Positions 26,833 through 38,491 of a stretch of DNA of 64,000 bases are shown in pieces (the first letter of the stretch is position 1; every line of letters begins with the position of its first letter). The DNA is taken from positions 7,532 through 71,531 of the forward strand of contig RQTK01000441.1 of NCBI GenBank assembly GCA_003991915.1, read 5' to 3'. Below the pieces are notes generated by a model that did no database searches, had not been told where the DNA came from, and was given only the letters and a program-made list of their open reading frames with translations. This DNA is from Elysia chlorotica (taxonomy: Eukaryota; Mollusca; Gastropoda; Plakobranchidae). Both the position numbers and the translations under genes were made by a program.

Positions 26833-27426
26833 AGGGCGCGTTTCTACCAAAACAGAAACGACTCGACCCAAACCGACCCGGACCGTTTTTTGTCGGTTCG
26901 TTTCCGTTTTGTGTTTCCACCTACCAACCAGAAACGACCCGTCATCTTCATTGACTCGACCCCTCAGGTTGCACACCAAAGGGGAATGGCACGTTGGGTT
27001 TTCCCACGTGGTGGCAAAAGTGAAAAGGGACCGGTAGTAAGAAAAATAAACTTAATTTTAAACAAATTCTAAAATCTTTATTTTTCATCAAAACCTATTG
27101 TTTACGCGTAGACTTTGCTAATTTGAGGGCGCTGATCACGAATATGAAATCGGTTTTGAAAAATTCCTTAAAATAAAATAATTTTTTTAACCCGTGGCAG
27201 GCTTGTGGCTGATGAGTCACCCAAACGACCCGTCAAAAATGGTGCAAACCGTATTCCAACCGACTCGAAAAAAGTCGGCCGGAGGCGGGTCGTTTTGGTG
27301 GAAACACCTTGGCGGACTTCTCTATGATTTCTTAGTTATTTGTGGCTGTGCTATTTTCATTGCCGTTTTTTGTAGGGTCGGGTCGGTTTGGGTCGGTTCG
27401 TTTCTGTTTCAGTGGAAACACGGGCT
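26833..27426 (-). mobile_element. Foldback/MITE-like DNA element, copy 2 (inverted)
   Basis: Inverted copy of the 26138-26730 element, facing it across the palindrome centre and nearly identical to it. The short open frames within it are mirrored in copy 1 and are not genes. Confidence 0.75.
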
Positions 27427-27879
27427 AAGGCGGGCACAGAACAAACATGCCGCTCGTTATCTCTCGAGTTGATGACTGAAATGAAATGAAAATATTTCAT
27501 TGTCAGATTAAAATTCAGGACCTAAGCATGATCAGTCAAACGTTTCACTTATTGATTATAAAACTAGCCAGTCTAAGCCTGTAACAATAGCTTTTAAATA
27601 CTTTTGTCATTGAAGATGAGATTAAAAAAAACCATGCAGAGAAATACATGTTGTATCTGTAAAACAGCAAATGGCAGCTTATTCATTAATGAAAAGAGAA
27701 ATTAATGTAAGTGTTCTCATCAAACACCAAAGATATATAACAGCACAACATAAGATATCAATATATAAATCCACATAATGCATACATGCATATTGTTTCC
27801 AATGCATAATTCAATTTCCCTCTTTGAAGCTTATTTTTAGTTTCCCATGTACCATGCAGCTATATTTCACAGGAGTAAA

Positions 27880-28284
27880 GAGTCGGTTGGAATACGGTTT
27901 GCACCATTTTTGACGGGTCGTTTGGGTGACTCATCAGCCACAAGCCTGCCACGGTTTGAAAAAATTATTTTATTTTAAGGAATTTTTCAAAACCGATTTC
28001 ATATTCGTGATCAGCGCCCTCAAATTAGCAAAGTCTACGCGTAAACAATAGGTTTTGATGAAAAATAAAGATTTTAGAATTTGTTTAAAATTAAGTTTAT
28101 TTTTCTTAATACCGGTCCCTTTTCACTTTTGCCACCACGTGGGAAAACCCAACGTGCCATTCCCCTTTGGTGTGCAACCTGAGGGGTCGAGTCATTGAAG
28201 ATGACGGGTCGTTTCTGGTACCGACAAAAAACGGTCCGGGTCGGTTTGGGTCGAGTCGTTTCTGTTTTGGTGGAAACGCGCCCT
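27880..28284 (+). mobile_element. Foldback/MITE-like DNA element, copy 3 (5'-truncated)
   Basis: Direct-orientation copy beginning inside the element (equivalent to 26297) and running to the same right terminus GGAAACGCGCCCT. It lacks about 32 bp near 28220. It joins the palindrome's right arm abruptly at 27880. Confidence 0.75.
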
Positions 28285-28345
28285 TAGTTGTTATCGATAG
28301 TTCGCCCTACCACTAGACTATCGCATAACATTTATTTTTGCTTAG

Positions 28346-28432
28346 TCTTTATAATCAATAAGTGAAACGTTTGACTGAGGTCCTGAATTTTAATCTGACA
28401 ATGAAATATTTTCATTTCATTTCAGTCATCAA
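28346..28432 (+). repeat. Third copy of an ITGB1BP1 3'UTR segment
   Basis: Matches 26012-26095 (ATAATCAATAAGTGAAACG ... AATATTTTCATTTCAT) with a 9-bp gap. It continues as TTCAGTCATCAA, which agrees with the right palindrome arm and not the left. Confidence 0.75.
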
Positions 28433-30545
28433 GACATGTATGTTTTACAAGTATAACATCATACATAAAACACGCACTAAATATGAAACTTCAGAACAGA
28501 GTGAAAGATTAATATAGAAAAGGGCCAGAATAGACATATACAAACATTTGTTTGTACCAGCCTCCCTCAGATTGCTCAAATTTGCTATACATAGCAGACT
28601 TGTAATGGTAGGTGGAGGTGCATGTCTGTAGATGAGTGTGAAGATATGTTGTTCTGAATAATAATATACGTCTGTCAGTAACTTATTGAAACCATGTCAA
28701 ATGTGAAAATTTTTCAATTTTGTTCCTTCTCACATGTGTATCGATGTTAAATTGAACAATATGTATATGTGTATATGTAGGACCAAGGCAAATTTTTCTA
28801 TGGGATAATAAAGGCGTATCTTATCCCCCTACATGGTATTACGTCTGGTCCTGTGGAATTTACAACAGCAGAGTACTTAGTCAGCTATGGGAATAAGAGT
28901 AAAAAAGTGCCAGTGATGGCTCCACAAGGATAGTGGGATGTAAAGATTCTAAAATATATGTAATATTTTTCTCTCTATGTTTAGGATATCAGTAATGTGC
29001 CAATGGTGGCTCCACAAAGCTAGTTTGCTCTCTTTGTTTAGGATTTCGATATGTCTAAAATGATTAGATTTACCATGGCAAACTGTTATTTAAGAGATGT
29101 TTCCTATTGTAAGATAATATTATAGGTTCTTAGGTTTATTAAGGTGCTTTAAATTCCCGGTGCTCCAACATTTCTGTAGTTCTTATACTTCAATTTTGTA
29201 AACCAAATTGATCATTGTATTGTCTTATTTAAAAAGCTGTTATGTTTCATACGAAAAAAAATCTGAGGAACAACAATTTTTCAAAGGACTGATTTTTGTT
29301 CTTTTTGTCTAATAGCCATTGTCAAAACGATAAATTTGTATATAATTCATATAATTTGATTAAATGCAGCCGAAAATATTTTATATGGGAAATAAACAAT
29401 TTTGTAATAAAATAGCATTTTACTTCTGTCTTCTGTATTAAAACTGCATCGTCCCTATTTTAGTCCTTCAAAGCAATAATAATCCTTGAAAGCAATAATG
29501 TGTTACATGCATTGCCGTCAGCATGGCATAACACTCGTACAATTGTTTTCTCCAAAATTGGAAAGATTGATGTGGGCCATATATACAAATGAAGATTCAT
29601 GGTCTTTAATGCTTTTAAAAGGAAAAAAGGGGGGGGGGGAGATTCTTCTTAGTTGAGAATTTAAAAACAAACTTACAGTATTTGGAAAAGTTTTGGTAGA
29701 CCCTTAAATTTCTTTTACAGAAGGCGAAAGTAAGAAAGATGATATTGTAGCAAAACACTTAAAAACGGTCACCTTTACACATTAACGTCAGAATCTGAAT
29801 CTCATTTCCTGTGGCCATGCTGACGCAGAAAAGGAACACATTTGAAATATGTCACGTTATTGATTGGAATATTTTTCATGGATGGGGAAGCATCCAAAAC
29901 ATAAATTTTGAGTATACTTTATTCACTTCTCATTTCTCTTTTTTTTTTTACTAATCTCAACAAGTGAGTCTTTTCTTTTTACTGAACTAAAAAAATCTAT
30001 GTTTTTTTGAGGTTTATTTTTCTTCACTGAATCAAAAATCTTTTTAATTTTGAGGAATTATTAGTTTACACCAAAATTTGAGAGTGTGTGTGTGTTTGGG
30101 TGGCGGGATGAAACAACGACTAGAACTAGATCAGCATTCAAAGAGATTTACTAGCGGTAAACGGCTCGTGCCATTGCATTTCTCTGAAAAATATTCACCG
30201 CTCAATACCCAATGTCTGTTTTGGGGTGATCATATCAGGTGCAAGCCAAAGGTGCCCTAGAGCATGCACACAGCTTCTAATCGGAGGGTTACAAGTCAGA
30301 TCCTTGTTCTAATTGGGTCGGTGTTTGTGTAATGTGATCTACCATGTCCAGGGTGTCCCTCTCTAAAGTCCAATCAAAGCAGAGAATATTTCTTGAGAGC
30401 TTAACTAACTAGGAGAGCGAGCTTTGCTTTCTCTGTTCAAAGAATAGAATTTGAGTTAGGCGTGGATTACCAAAGCATCAACATTGTTTTTCAAATAGAA
30501 CGCTTAATTTAAATGACATTCACATTAAAAAAGTAAATTAAACCA
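28433..30545. other. Intergenic DNA
   Basis: No exon recognised. It contains two related short segments (GTGCCAGTGATGGCTCCACAA near 28908 and GTGCCAATGGTGGCTCCACAA near 28997), a G-run at 29629-29640 and a worn SINE body at about 30240-30400 (AATTGGGTCGGTGTTTGTGTA). Confidence 0.6.
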
Positions 30546-30549
30546 AGCA

Positions 30550-31650
30550 ATTTTATTGGTGATAAAAATTTATTAGCAGTATTTACAAATATGAAGGGAA
30601 ATAATGAGTTTACATAAATAGTCTTTTATAAACAAAATGAAATGTAGATACAGTCAAATCAGGTTTTATATTGCATACAACATTGAGAATGCATAAAAAT
30701 TTGTTATTGACATTTTAAACATTCTTGATACAAAATAAAAATGTAAATAAACGTAGGAGAAAACTTTCCAGTGAAAAATTAAGGAAACATGAGTATTTGG
30801 AGTAGTGTGGTGCAAGGAGGAGATAATATCTTGATCTTTTTTTAAGATAGCCTTTCATATGCCTAAAGCATGTCTTTTTTCGAATTTTTACAATAGTGTT
30901 AAAAAATTGTTATTGAAATTGTTTAAAATATCGTCACGGTATACGTAATGGTCTGAATTATAGTTGGCTTAAAATCACAACATACAAAGTGTATGAAGAT
31001 TTTAATAAATATAATTGATTTAAAAGATTCAGGTGTAAAATATTTACATTTGTCTCGGTTTCTTTGTTGAACTGTAATGTCATGATATAGCCTTTATTTT
31101 TTACATCTATTTAGTAGTTTATGCACGCAACAGAGTCATTGGCATTAAGATGATTGTAATAAGACAAACAGTGAACACACAAACAAAATCTCTGACATGT
31201 AGCGAGTTAAAGCAGAATTCAACTGACATTTAATCCCAGCAGGAGATAAAACGTTGGATTTTTAATCAAAGCCTTTACTGTTATCTTTTAGGTTCTATAC
31301 CCATTGGCTGAAGTATCTTTTACTTGGTGTGAGTGTTGAGATGTCTTTTTCAAAAGTGTACATCTCTATTGTTTACTGATTTCTGTTTAAGAAAAAGGTA
31401 TTACTTTTGTAGTGGTCAAGCGTAAGGTACGTAAATTATAATGGCATGTTGCACTTTTCTTCAATAATACAATGTTATTGGGGGTTCATTGGAATATTGA
31501 CACGAGAAAAGGAAAAAAATAAGACTAAATCTACTCTTGTATTCACCTTTCATTAAATCCTAAATTACCCTACTTGTAAGGGTTATTTTCATTGCACTTT
31601 TCTCCCTTTTTGCAACACTTCTATTTTGTTAGTTAGACTATGTCATCTTG
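30550..31650 (-). other. Probable 3'UTR of the disordered-protein gene
   Basis: AT-rich sequence after the stop at 31651. Minus-strand AATAAA signals occur at 31093-31098 and 30552-30557. No exon is seen. Confidence 0.45.
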
Positions 31651-32702
31651 TTACACTTGTGAGTCTGATGAAATTGGTATTGGCCTAAAGAATATTGGAG
31701 AGTTAGCTATCCTGGTAGAGGCATCACTGTCACTTTCTCCACTCTCTCTGATTGTCAGACGACCTGGGCAATCACTCTCAGAATCGTCAGAATTTTCTCC
31801 ATAAAATTGAAAGAAGGCAGGATCATCTGAGGACCGTGGTGAAAGATAATTTGTATTTGTAAGATTTCTTAAGCTCCGGGGGCTTCCCTTAAACATATCA
31901 TTGAAGCCCTCGTATTTTTCTCCATTGTTTTCAACGTTTGGCAAGTATAGAGATTTTGTTATGTGTAGTGAATCAAAAGAAGTGAAGTTTTGGAATGTGG
32001 TTTGAGCGTGACCTGGTCTGGAATCTTCTAATTCAATGCTAATGTCGTCCTTGTAACAATTATATCTAGATCTCTCTGATGTTTCATCGTCACTTGTGTA
32101 CATCTGCTGAAAATTGTGGGTACGTTCTTTATCTTGGTAAATATGATTTAGGCGTTGGGCTTCAATGTGTGGATTTTGAAGTAATTTGATATTTAATTCT
32201 TTTTGTGCTAGGTGTTTGTAGCAGGATCTTGCTAAACTTAGTAAAACCTCAGAGGTTAAACCCTTTTCGAAACTATTTTCTTTGGTCGGCTCAGTGGAAA
32301 GAAGGCCAGAGTTTGGAATAAATGGAGCCTTTGATCTCTGCTGATGTTCGCCTTTACAGTTCATCTGTGACAGAAAAAGGTTTTCAGCTTCACTGCTGTG
32401 ATTGATAATTACTGCACTAAAACGGGTGCTCGAGTTTTCTTTTCCATTTATCTTAGACTTTTTACCCCTTTTGTTTGGTTTGTTCCGTTTGTCTCGACCA
32501 GTCTTTTTCCACTGCCTTTTAACTTGGCGTGTCCTGGCTGCATTATCGGCGTTGCTGTTGTCGGTAGAAACGCGCGTCTTGGTGGGTTCAGTGAGTTCAA
32601 CTGCTCCTGTCTGGTCCTGACTGTAGAAATCTCTTGGACTCCTGTGCAGTTCACGATTCTCCTTGCCCGTACTTCTTTCGATGATGTTTGTTCTGTCTGT
32701 AT
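31651..32702 (-). CDS. Terminal exon of unrecognised disordered protein gene
   Basis: A 350-codon stretch opens at an acceptor (TTATTTACAG) and ends at a stop at 31651. It starts with two bases, fitting the phase-1 donor at 32998. It has a basic Lys/Arg block (about residues 55-80, NKRGKKSK) that could be a nuclear localisation signal. A helix-prone segment (LLSLARSCYKHLAQKELNIK) follows, and the tail is acidic and Ser-rich (GENSDDSESDCPG). Long open frames run antisense here but have no homology. Function unknown. Confidence 0.7.
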
Positions 32703-32997
32703 CTGTAAATAACAAAAAATGTTTCACGGAGTTAGTTAACTCTTCGATCCGTATGTGCACTATTGAAAAAGCATTCTACAAGAAAAAAAATAATGCCATC
32801 TAAAAATATTTAGAGTCATCTGCAATCCCATAGCCTTTTCAATCGTGTAGCCTCCATAATGTATGCTACTAGAACATATAGTGTTTGTTGCTATCTCATT
32901 ATTTAGCTTTATAATGAAGCTAATAATATTTTCCAGCACGTTAAAAATTATTTACAAGTGAGCAAGCATGAGCAACTTTGGGGATAACATAAATAAC

Positions 32998-33255
32998 CTG
33001 TCATAACTGGCGCCATATGCGTCCTTCCGTGGTATCCAGGTGACTTTGGTGGAGGTAAGAGCTGCAGATGCTGGTCGAGAGGAGGAGCGCATGTCTCTCT
33101 GGCAGGCGGTATACTCGTCAGGAGCGGTGCTCCGAACCCACGTGCTTGGTGCTCTGGAACGAGAAACGACGATCCGTTACATCCTCCATCGTGAGAGTAC
33201 GACGTTTTGTAGCCGTCTTGGAATACTAGGATTCTTTTCAAAAGTGGAGGCCCAC
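32998..33255 (-). CDS. Penultimate exon of disordered protein gene
   Basis: 258 bp between acceptor GATTACAG and donor ATGACAG|GTTATT, phase 1 at both ends. Begins GGPPLLKRILVFQDG and later has FGAPLLTSIPP, then a Pro-rich end. The sequence is duplicated, diverged, at about 34250-34425, so this exon and its neighbour arose from one ancestral unit. Confidence 0.7.
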
Positions 33256-33868
33256 CTGTAATCTTTTGGTTTTCCGATGTGTGTTTGGATAGAGAAAGTT
33301 TTTCTGTGGAGGAAGGGTATTGATATCAGGCCTAGAATAGATTTATGTGATTTTAAAGATTGGTGTAGTGTATGACTTCTTTAAAAAAACTATTTTCAAA
33401 CTTGCGAGCCTTGGTTTTTAACAATTCTTTCAACTAACATGATGAATTTAAGTTAGCTTTTTCCAATTCTCTGTCAGAAAAATTATATAACAAGAGGAAA
33501 AAAAAACAAGAGATGATAAATTTCAGAAAACACAGCATTGTGAATGATATAGAATTTATGATGTTGACTACAATGGCGAAGTCGAAATAATTGACAAAAT
33601 CGGTGCCATTATTTGACCACACCCACGCCATATTAAGTCAGATCCGAGAAAAGACATTTTTATACTACATGGTACGTCTAAGCGTCATGGAGAATGGCGA
33701 AATAGGTGGATTTGGGAAGTACAATGTTGTTGGGCTAGGCATCTTGTCACAGAAAATTGGACGCACGGCGTATGTTGTATGTCAAGAAGGGGTTAAGAAC
33801 CTATTTCGACCCCTATTCCTTAAATGGTTAAGAGTAACTCATATAAAAGATAATTCATACGTTGTTAC

Positions 33869-34283
33869 CTTTCACTAAGGTAGACATTTCTCTTCCCAGT
33901 GCTGGTGCGCTTCCATCTTTGCCATGATCCTCGTCTTTCTTCGGTGTCGTGAACAGAGCAGGAAGGGGTAAGGTCGGGGGTGACAGGGATATCTCCTCGC
34001 CACATGATGCGAAAAAATTCTCATCAATCGGAGATATTCGTTTCAGAATCGGCGGCCCACTGTTGCTTTCTTGCGATTGAGGCGATGTTAATGAAAATGA
34101 AGATAGCATAACCTCATTTCTTTGAGAGGAGAAATCTATGTTATCTGGGGATGTTTTTGTCAACATTGGAGTTCCTTCCTCAATTTTGTGTTTCTCCAGT
34201 GTTTTTAGTAAAGGCAAGGAAGACAAGGATCTGTCCTCGTGAGAGAGGGCGCATGTTCCTTTATTAGGAGGAATCCTTGTCAA
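33869..34283 (-). CDS. Exon of disordered protein gene (5' edge unresolved)
   Basis: Open to a good donor (GTGAAAG|GTAACA) whose phase 1 matches the next exon. It contains several G-x-P-(L/M/I)-L-(T/K)-(K/R) units, such as GTPMLTKTSP and GPPILKRISP, the same motif as in the penultimate exon. Upstream (34284-34425) homology continues but in another frame, and the expected acceptor dinucleotide is displaced. The 5' boundary is therefore uncertain. One copy may be decaying. Confidence 0.55.
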
Positions 34284-34880
34284 GAGCGAAGTCCATCCGC
34301 ACTTGCTCCACGTCCTGGAAGTTTTGGCGCGAGAGCTGGTGATCCGTAACTTTCTTCATCGTGAGAGAGAGGGGCTTTGTCGCCATGTTGGAATGACAGG
34401 GTTCTTGTTAAAAGTGGAAATCCACTTGCACTTTTTAGGCTTTCTTGTGTTGTGTGTTTGTCTAAAAGTATTGAGTCTGTGGAGAGAGAAGATTATTCAC
34501 AAGTAGGCTTGGAGTGGTTTTATGAGCTCTATAGTGTCTGTTTCGAAAGAATTAACACCTATTGTTGTTTGTGATCAGTTATGGTTCTTGTTTTTTTGTT
34601 GTTTTTTTTTTCGTTCTACTGCATTTTGTGCGTAAGTGTATTTAATGCATAACTTTTTTTTGCAGTAGCTTTAGAGGTAGTGGTTGGGTCTTCCGAAACT
34701 ATGGCCTTAATGTCTGGTTTCACAGATATTGTTTTAACAGAGAATATAAAGACTAATATGTTTGCAATCAAACACACGTACAAGAAGCCTACTGAAATAA
34801 ATTTTGTCTGCCGTATCTTGTTTTATTATTTATCTGTGCGTATCTTATGAAAAAGGTTTCTACTACTTTTGAATTGCTTT

Positions 34881-37537
34881 TTATTTTTCAAGTTCTTCGA
34901 CGGACTTCTGTCTTGGTTTTACCAAGTATCGTATTTCACGATTTTTTTTTAATATCACTTTTGTTTCGGTTTTATTTTGAATACTGTATGTTTCATTCAC
35001 TGGTCTTTCTTTAGAAGTAAAATTGCTAGTTTCACCTTTTATCGTTGACTTAGGCTGGGTAGTATTTGAAACGTTTTGTGGATCCCCCTCTCCGATTTGA
35101 ACCGTTTCGCGTGATCGCGTTATCATTCTATGTCTTTTCTTAGCCTTTCTTTTCACGATTTTAGAATATTCATCTTCTTGAAAGTCTTGCTTATTAATCC
35201 GTTTGTCGTTTTCTTTTTTACACGTTTTCTTTTTAATATTTTCAGCTCTAATTGGTAGATCTGTATCATCTTGCTTAGTTTCTTCAATTTGTTGTACTGT
35301 GCTTTGCGCATCATTTACTTCTGTCTTTTCCAGTAACGCCACTGAAGTTTTACTTGTTGAGCTGCTGACATATTCATGACTTTTGGAGACTTGCTTTAAA
35401 GCCTCTCCGACTTTACAATTGCTTAATATGTCTTTGCACGGTTTTAATTCGTCTCCACATCCACACCCTGTCTCATGAGAACAATGCCTGCACAACGGTG
35501 TATTACTATCATTCGCCACATTAGACACCATCGCTTTATTGCCATTAGTATCGGGATCCACCAAATTTTTTGTTGTAATATAGGATTTTTTTGGTTTTGG
35601 TCGTTTTGATGTACTTGCCAGTTCCGTTTGTTTATTTTTCCTTCTTCCTTTTGGGTTTGTCTGTTTCTGGCGGCCAACACATCCTATGATGTTTCCTCCA
35701 GCGATAGCTTGCTTCTTGGAGTCACTCTTCGAAATGTCAGTTTTTGTATTGTCTTCAGAATTGTTGATTGGTACTTGGTCTTTGTCAATAGACGCATTTT
35801 CTCGTGCAGCCGCTGAATGTCCCAATTCATCACAATCCTTCACTGCGTTTGCTGCCGCAGGGAATGTAGCTTCCTCTTTGTGTTTTTGGACTTTCGGATC
35901 TGAAGAGAAGTTCTTGTTTTCTTGGTTGAAAATGTTGAAAATGTTGTCGTGGTGTTGCTTGCCATTATACTTCTTAGACACAACTTTAGAATCACATATG
36001 CCTTCCTCACAAGAAAAATGGCTGCACAACGGTGTATTACCATTCACCGCATTAGACACCATCGCTTTATTGCCAGTAGTATCCGTAACTGCCATGTTTA
36101 TTCTGGGCGTATCTGAGGGCTCTGGTTCTGGCTCTGGTTGTTTTGCTGTACTTTCCGGTCGCGCTTTTCTCTTTCTCGGCCTTCCTCTAGGTTTTGGTTT
36201 TGCCTGATTCTGTCCACCGACACATCCAGCTATTTCTCCAGTGAGAGCTTGCTTGTTGGGGTCTCTCTTCAAGCTCGTGCATTTGTTTGTATGAGTATTT
36301 AGTTCAGAATTGTCCGTGGGTACTTGGCGCTTGTCCGTTGTTTTTTTTCGTCCAGCCACTGAATGTTCCAATTCATCACAATCCTTATCGAGCTTTGTAT
36401 CCGCAGAAAATTTAACATTGTATTTGACTTTTTGAAGTGAGCAGATGTTCTTGTTTTGTTTTGAAAGGATGCCATGCCGCTGTTTGCTATTGTTTTTATT
36501 AGACACAGTTTTACCATTTAGAATGTCAGACTCACAGGATTGAGAAGAAGATACTTTTCTTCTCGCGCTATTGTTTTGGGCATCTTCTGTTTGCTGTAAA
36601 GTTTGTACAGATCTGTTAGAAAGGGACTCAACTGTTTGAATGTTCGCATGGCTGTGATTGTCTCTTTTAGTATCTGCTTCTACTTCATTAGATTCCTTTG
36701 AATCGTCATCATTGGCGCCCGGTTCTGTGGGTAAGACCGTTGGTTGTGTGTTGGAAAAAGATGCCATTTTTTCACGGCACTCCCTCTCCAACGGTATGAG
36801 GATTGCGTCGATGCAATCTAGAATTTTCTGTATTCTTTTCTCCAAATCTGAGCGATCTATATCACTGCTACTTTCCTCGCTTACAGGTTGACTTTGATGC
36901 TCCTCGTTTGTGTTTCTGTTGTGACAGCGTCGTTGATCCTCTTTGGAATTACACTTTTGGCTGTTTCTATCATAATTATGTTGATCAGGATTGTTTGTTA
37001 TATCTTCAACATTTTGGTTTGTTGAAGCCTCTGTGTTATGTTTATTTTGTCCCTGTTTGCTTTGAACTGCCTCTTCAAGTTGGCTGCCAGGGTTTTTTAA
37101 GTCTTGTTCATCTATGTTGGTTGATTTTGTGTCATGTTCATAAGATGAATATTTTGTTGAATTCCGCCGAGGGAGCTGCGCTCTCTTTATATGTTTTTCA
37201 TTTGTTTCGTCAATATTGTTTGAAATGGGCGATTGCATGTTTTCAGAGTTTGCAGACATCGTGAGCTCTTTTTCGCCCTCACTTAGTTTTCTTCTAGTCT
37301 TCGTAGTTTGAGTTTGTGGTTGTGGCAATGTTTTCTTTTCCAGGATACCTTTGGAGTTTTGAACCTGTATGGTTTGTGACTCACACTCTGATATTCTCAA
37401 ACGATTCAGCTCAGTCTCATCCTGTGTCCTCTGTAACCGCTGCCCATCACAGCCCCTGTCCAATGTTGGTTCTACAGATGAGTACAACCCGTATCTCTGT
37501 CCAGCCTGTTGCTTTGTGTTAGGTGCCGTTTCACTGC
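34881..37537 (-). CDS. Large exon, AT-hook disordered protein
   Basis: Opens at acceptor CCATTTCAG (two-base start) and stays open for about 885 codons. Either a donor TTG|GTAAAA at 34923 leads to the next exon in phase 0, or the frame stops at 34881 beside an AATAAA. Composition is rich in Asn, Lys, Ser, Thr and Gln, with no globular domain. An AT-hook core (PRGRPRKRK, 36164-36190) and many basic clusters suggest a nuclear, DNA- or chromatin-associated protein. Two consecutive repeats of about 175 residues (35485-36538) share KDCDEL-HS, GCVG-Q, GNKAMVSN and NTPLC. Family not recognised. Confidence 0.7.
35485..36538 (-). repeat. Two coding repeats of about 175 residues
   Basis: Unit 1 (36017-36538) and unit 2 (35485-36016) align along their length. 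Shared blocks in order: a Cys-Glu start, VS-K-N-KQ-H, KDCDEL-HS-A-R, QVP-NSE-NT, GCVG-Q-Q, a basic GR-RK block, GNKAMVSN and NTPLC-H-S. The AT-hook is intact in unit 1 and reduced to GRRKNK in unit 2. Confidence 0.8.
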
Positions 37538-38029
37538 CTGAAATGGATGGTATTTTACTTATAAAAGTGGATCTTTGTCAGGCCGATCCTATCAACATGA
37601 ATGATCCGATTACTGCTCTTCGAATCAAGAAAGACATTCAACTATGTGTTGAAATGCATCTGCATGTTTAGAGAATCAAACATAGGTCCCATCTTTTGAT
37701 TTGTTTTAATTAATTGAATTATTTTAGTTCCAATTGACAATTTAGGCTATATTTTAGGCAAAACATTTTAGTTTACAGCATTGGTTTTTCATATCTTTTT
37801 ATTCCCGTCAAGACTTATGAGTGTTTTTTAAACTGACATTCAAAATTAGGTATCCGCACTTTTGAAACCCTACATGTTTTTGTCTTTATGATAAGAAGGC
37901 AATATAACTCATTAAGGCTATATCTATAATACTCATTAAGCCTGTATTTATTGCAATATTTTGTGTATTTTTATTTCTAAAGATAAGGATTACTTCAGAA
38001 AGGATGAGTTTTATTATGTTTTTTCTTGA

Positions 38030-38491
38030 TTAGGATAAGAGTTTATGGTGTGTGGGAAATTGTTGGGAAATAATCGGGACATGATGTAATTCTGCATTGT
38101 TGAATAAAGATAATTAGGATAAGAGTTGGGGGGGGGGTGTTGGGAAATAATCGGGGCATTATGTGATTCTGCATTGTTGAATAAAGATAATTAGGATAAG
38201 AGATGGAGTGTGGGTGAAATTGTTGGGAAACAATTGGGGCATGATTTGATTCTGCAGTGTTGAATAAATATAATTAGGATAAGAGGATGGAGTGTGGGTG
38301 AAGGGAAATAATCGGGGCATTATGTGATTCTGCATTGTTGAATAAAGATAATTAGGATAAGAGTCTGGGGTGTGGGGGAAATTTTTTGGAAACAATCGGG
38401 GCATGATGTGACTCTGCATTGTTGAATAAAGATAATTAGGATAAGAGTTTATTGTGTGTGGGAAATTGTTGGGAAATAATGGGGGCATTAT
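38030..38491. repeat. Minisatellite, about 79-84-bp unit, about 5.5 copies
   Basis: Units read ATAATTAGGATAAGAG ... GGGAAATAATCGGGGCAT ... TCTGCATTGTTGAATAAAG. On the minus strand each contains TATCCTAATTATC, a T-rich stretch and ACAATGCAG, an arrangement like a branch point and 3' splice site. It overlaps the end of the 1,445-codon frame. 37538-38029 shows no exon. Confidence 0.85.

Larger units (their letters stand above)
25694..27879. repeat. 2.2-kb imperfect palindrome
   Basis: Left arm 25694-26776 and right arm about 26787-27879 are inverted copies around a loop of about 10 bp at 26777-26786. From the outside in, the arms hold ITGB1BP1 3'UTR (about 400 bp), a 593-bp foldback DNA element and a 46-bp GC-rich stem. 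The arms are not identical. Bases 26095-26137 and 27427-27478 are unrelated, and small differences occur near 26293 and 27268. Confidence 0.9.

Noticed and set aside
26491-27072. Mirrored 80-103-codon frames in the palindrome
   Set aside because: Identical frames on opposite strands come from the two inverted copies of a noncoding DNA element.
35686-37264. Plus-strand frames of 150-170 codons opposite the AT-hook exon
   Set aside because: Antisense shadows of a long minus-strand exon with better splice support; no homology seen.
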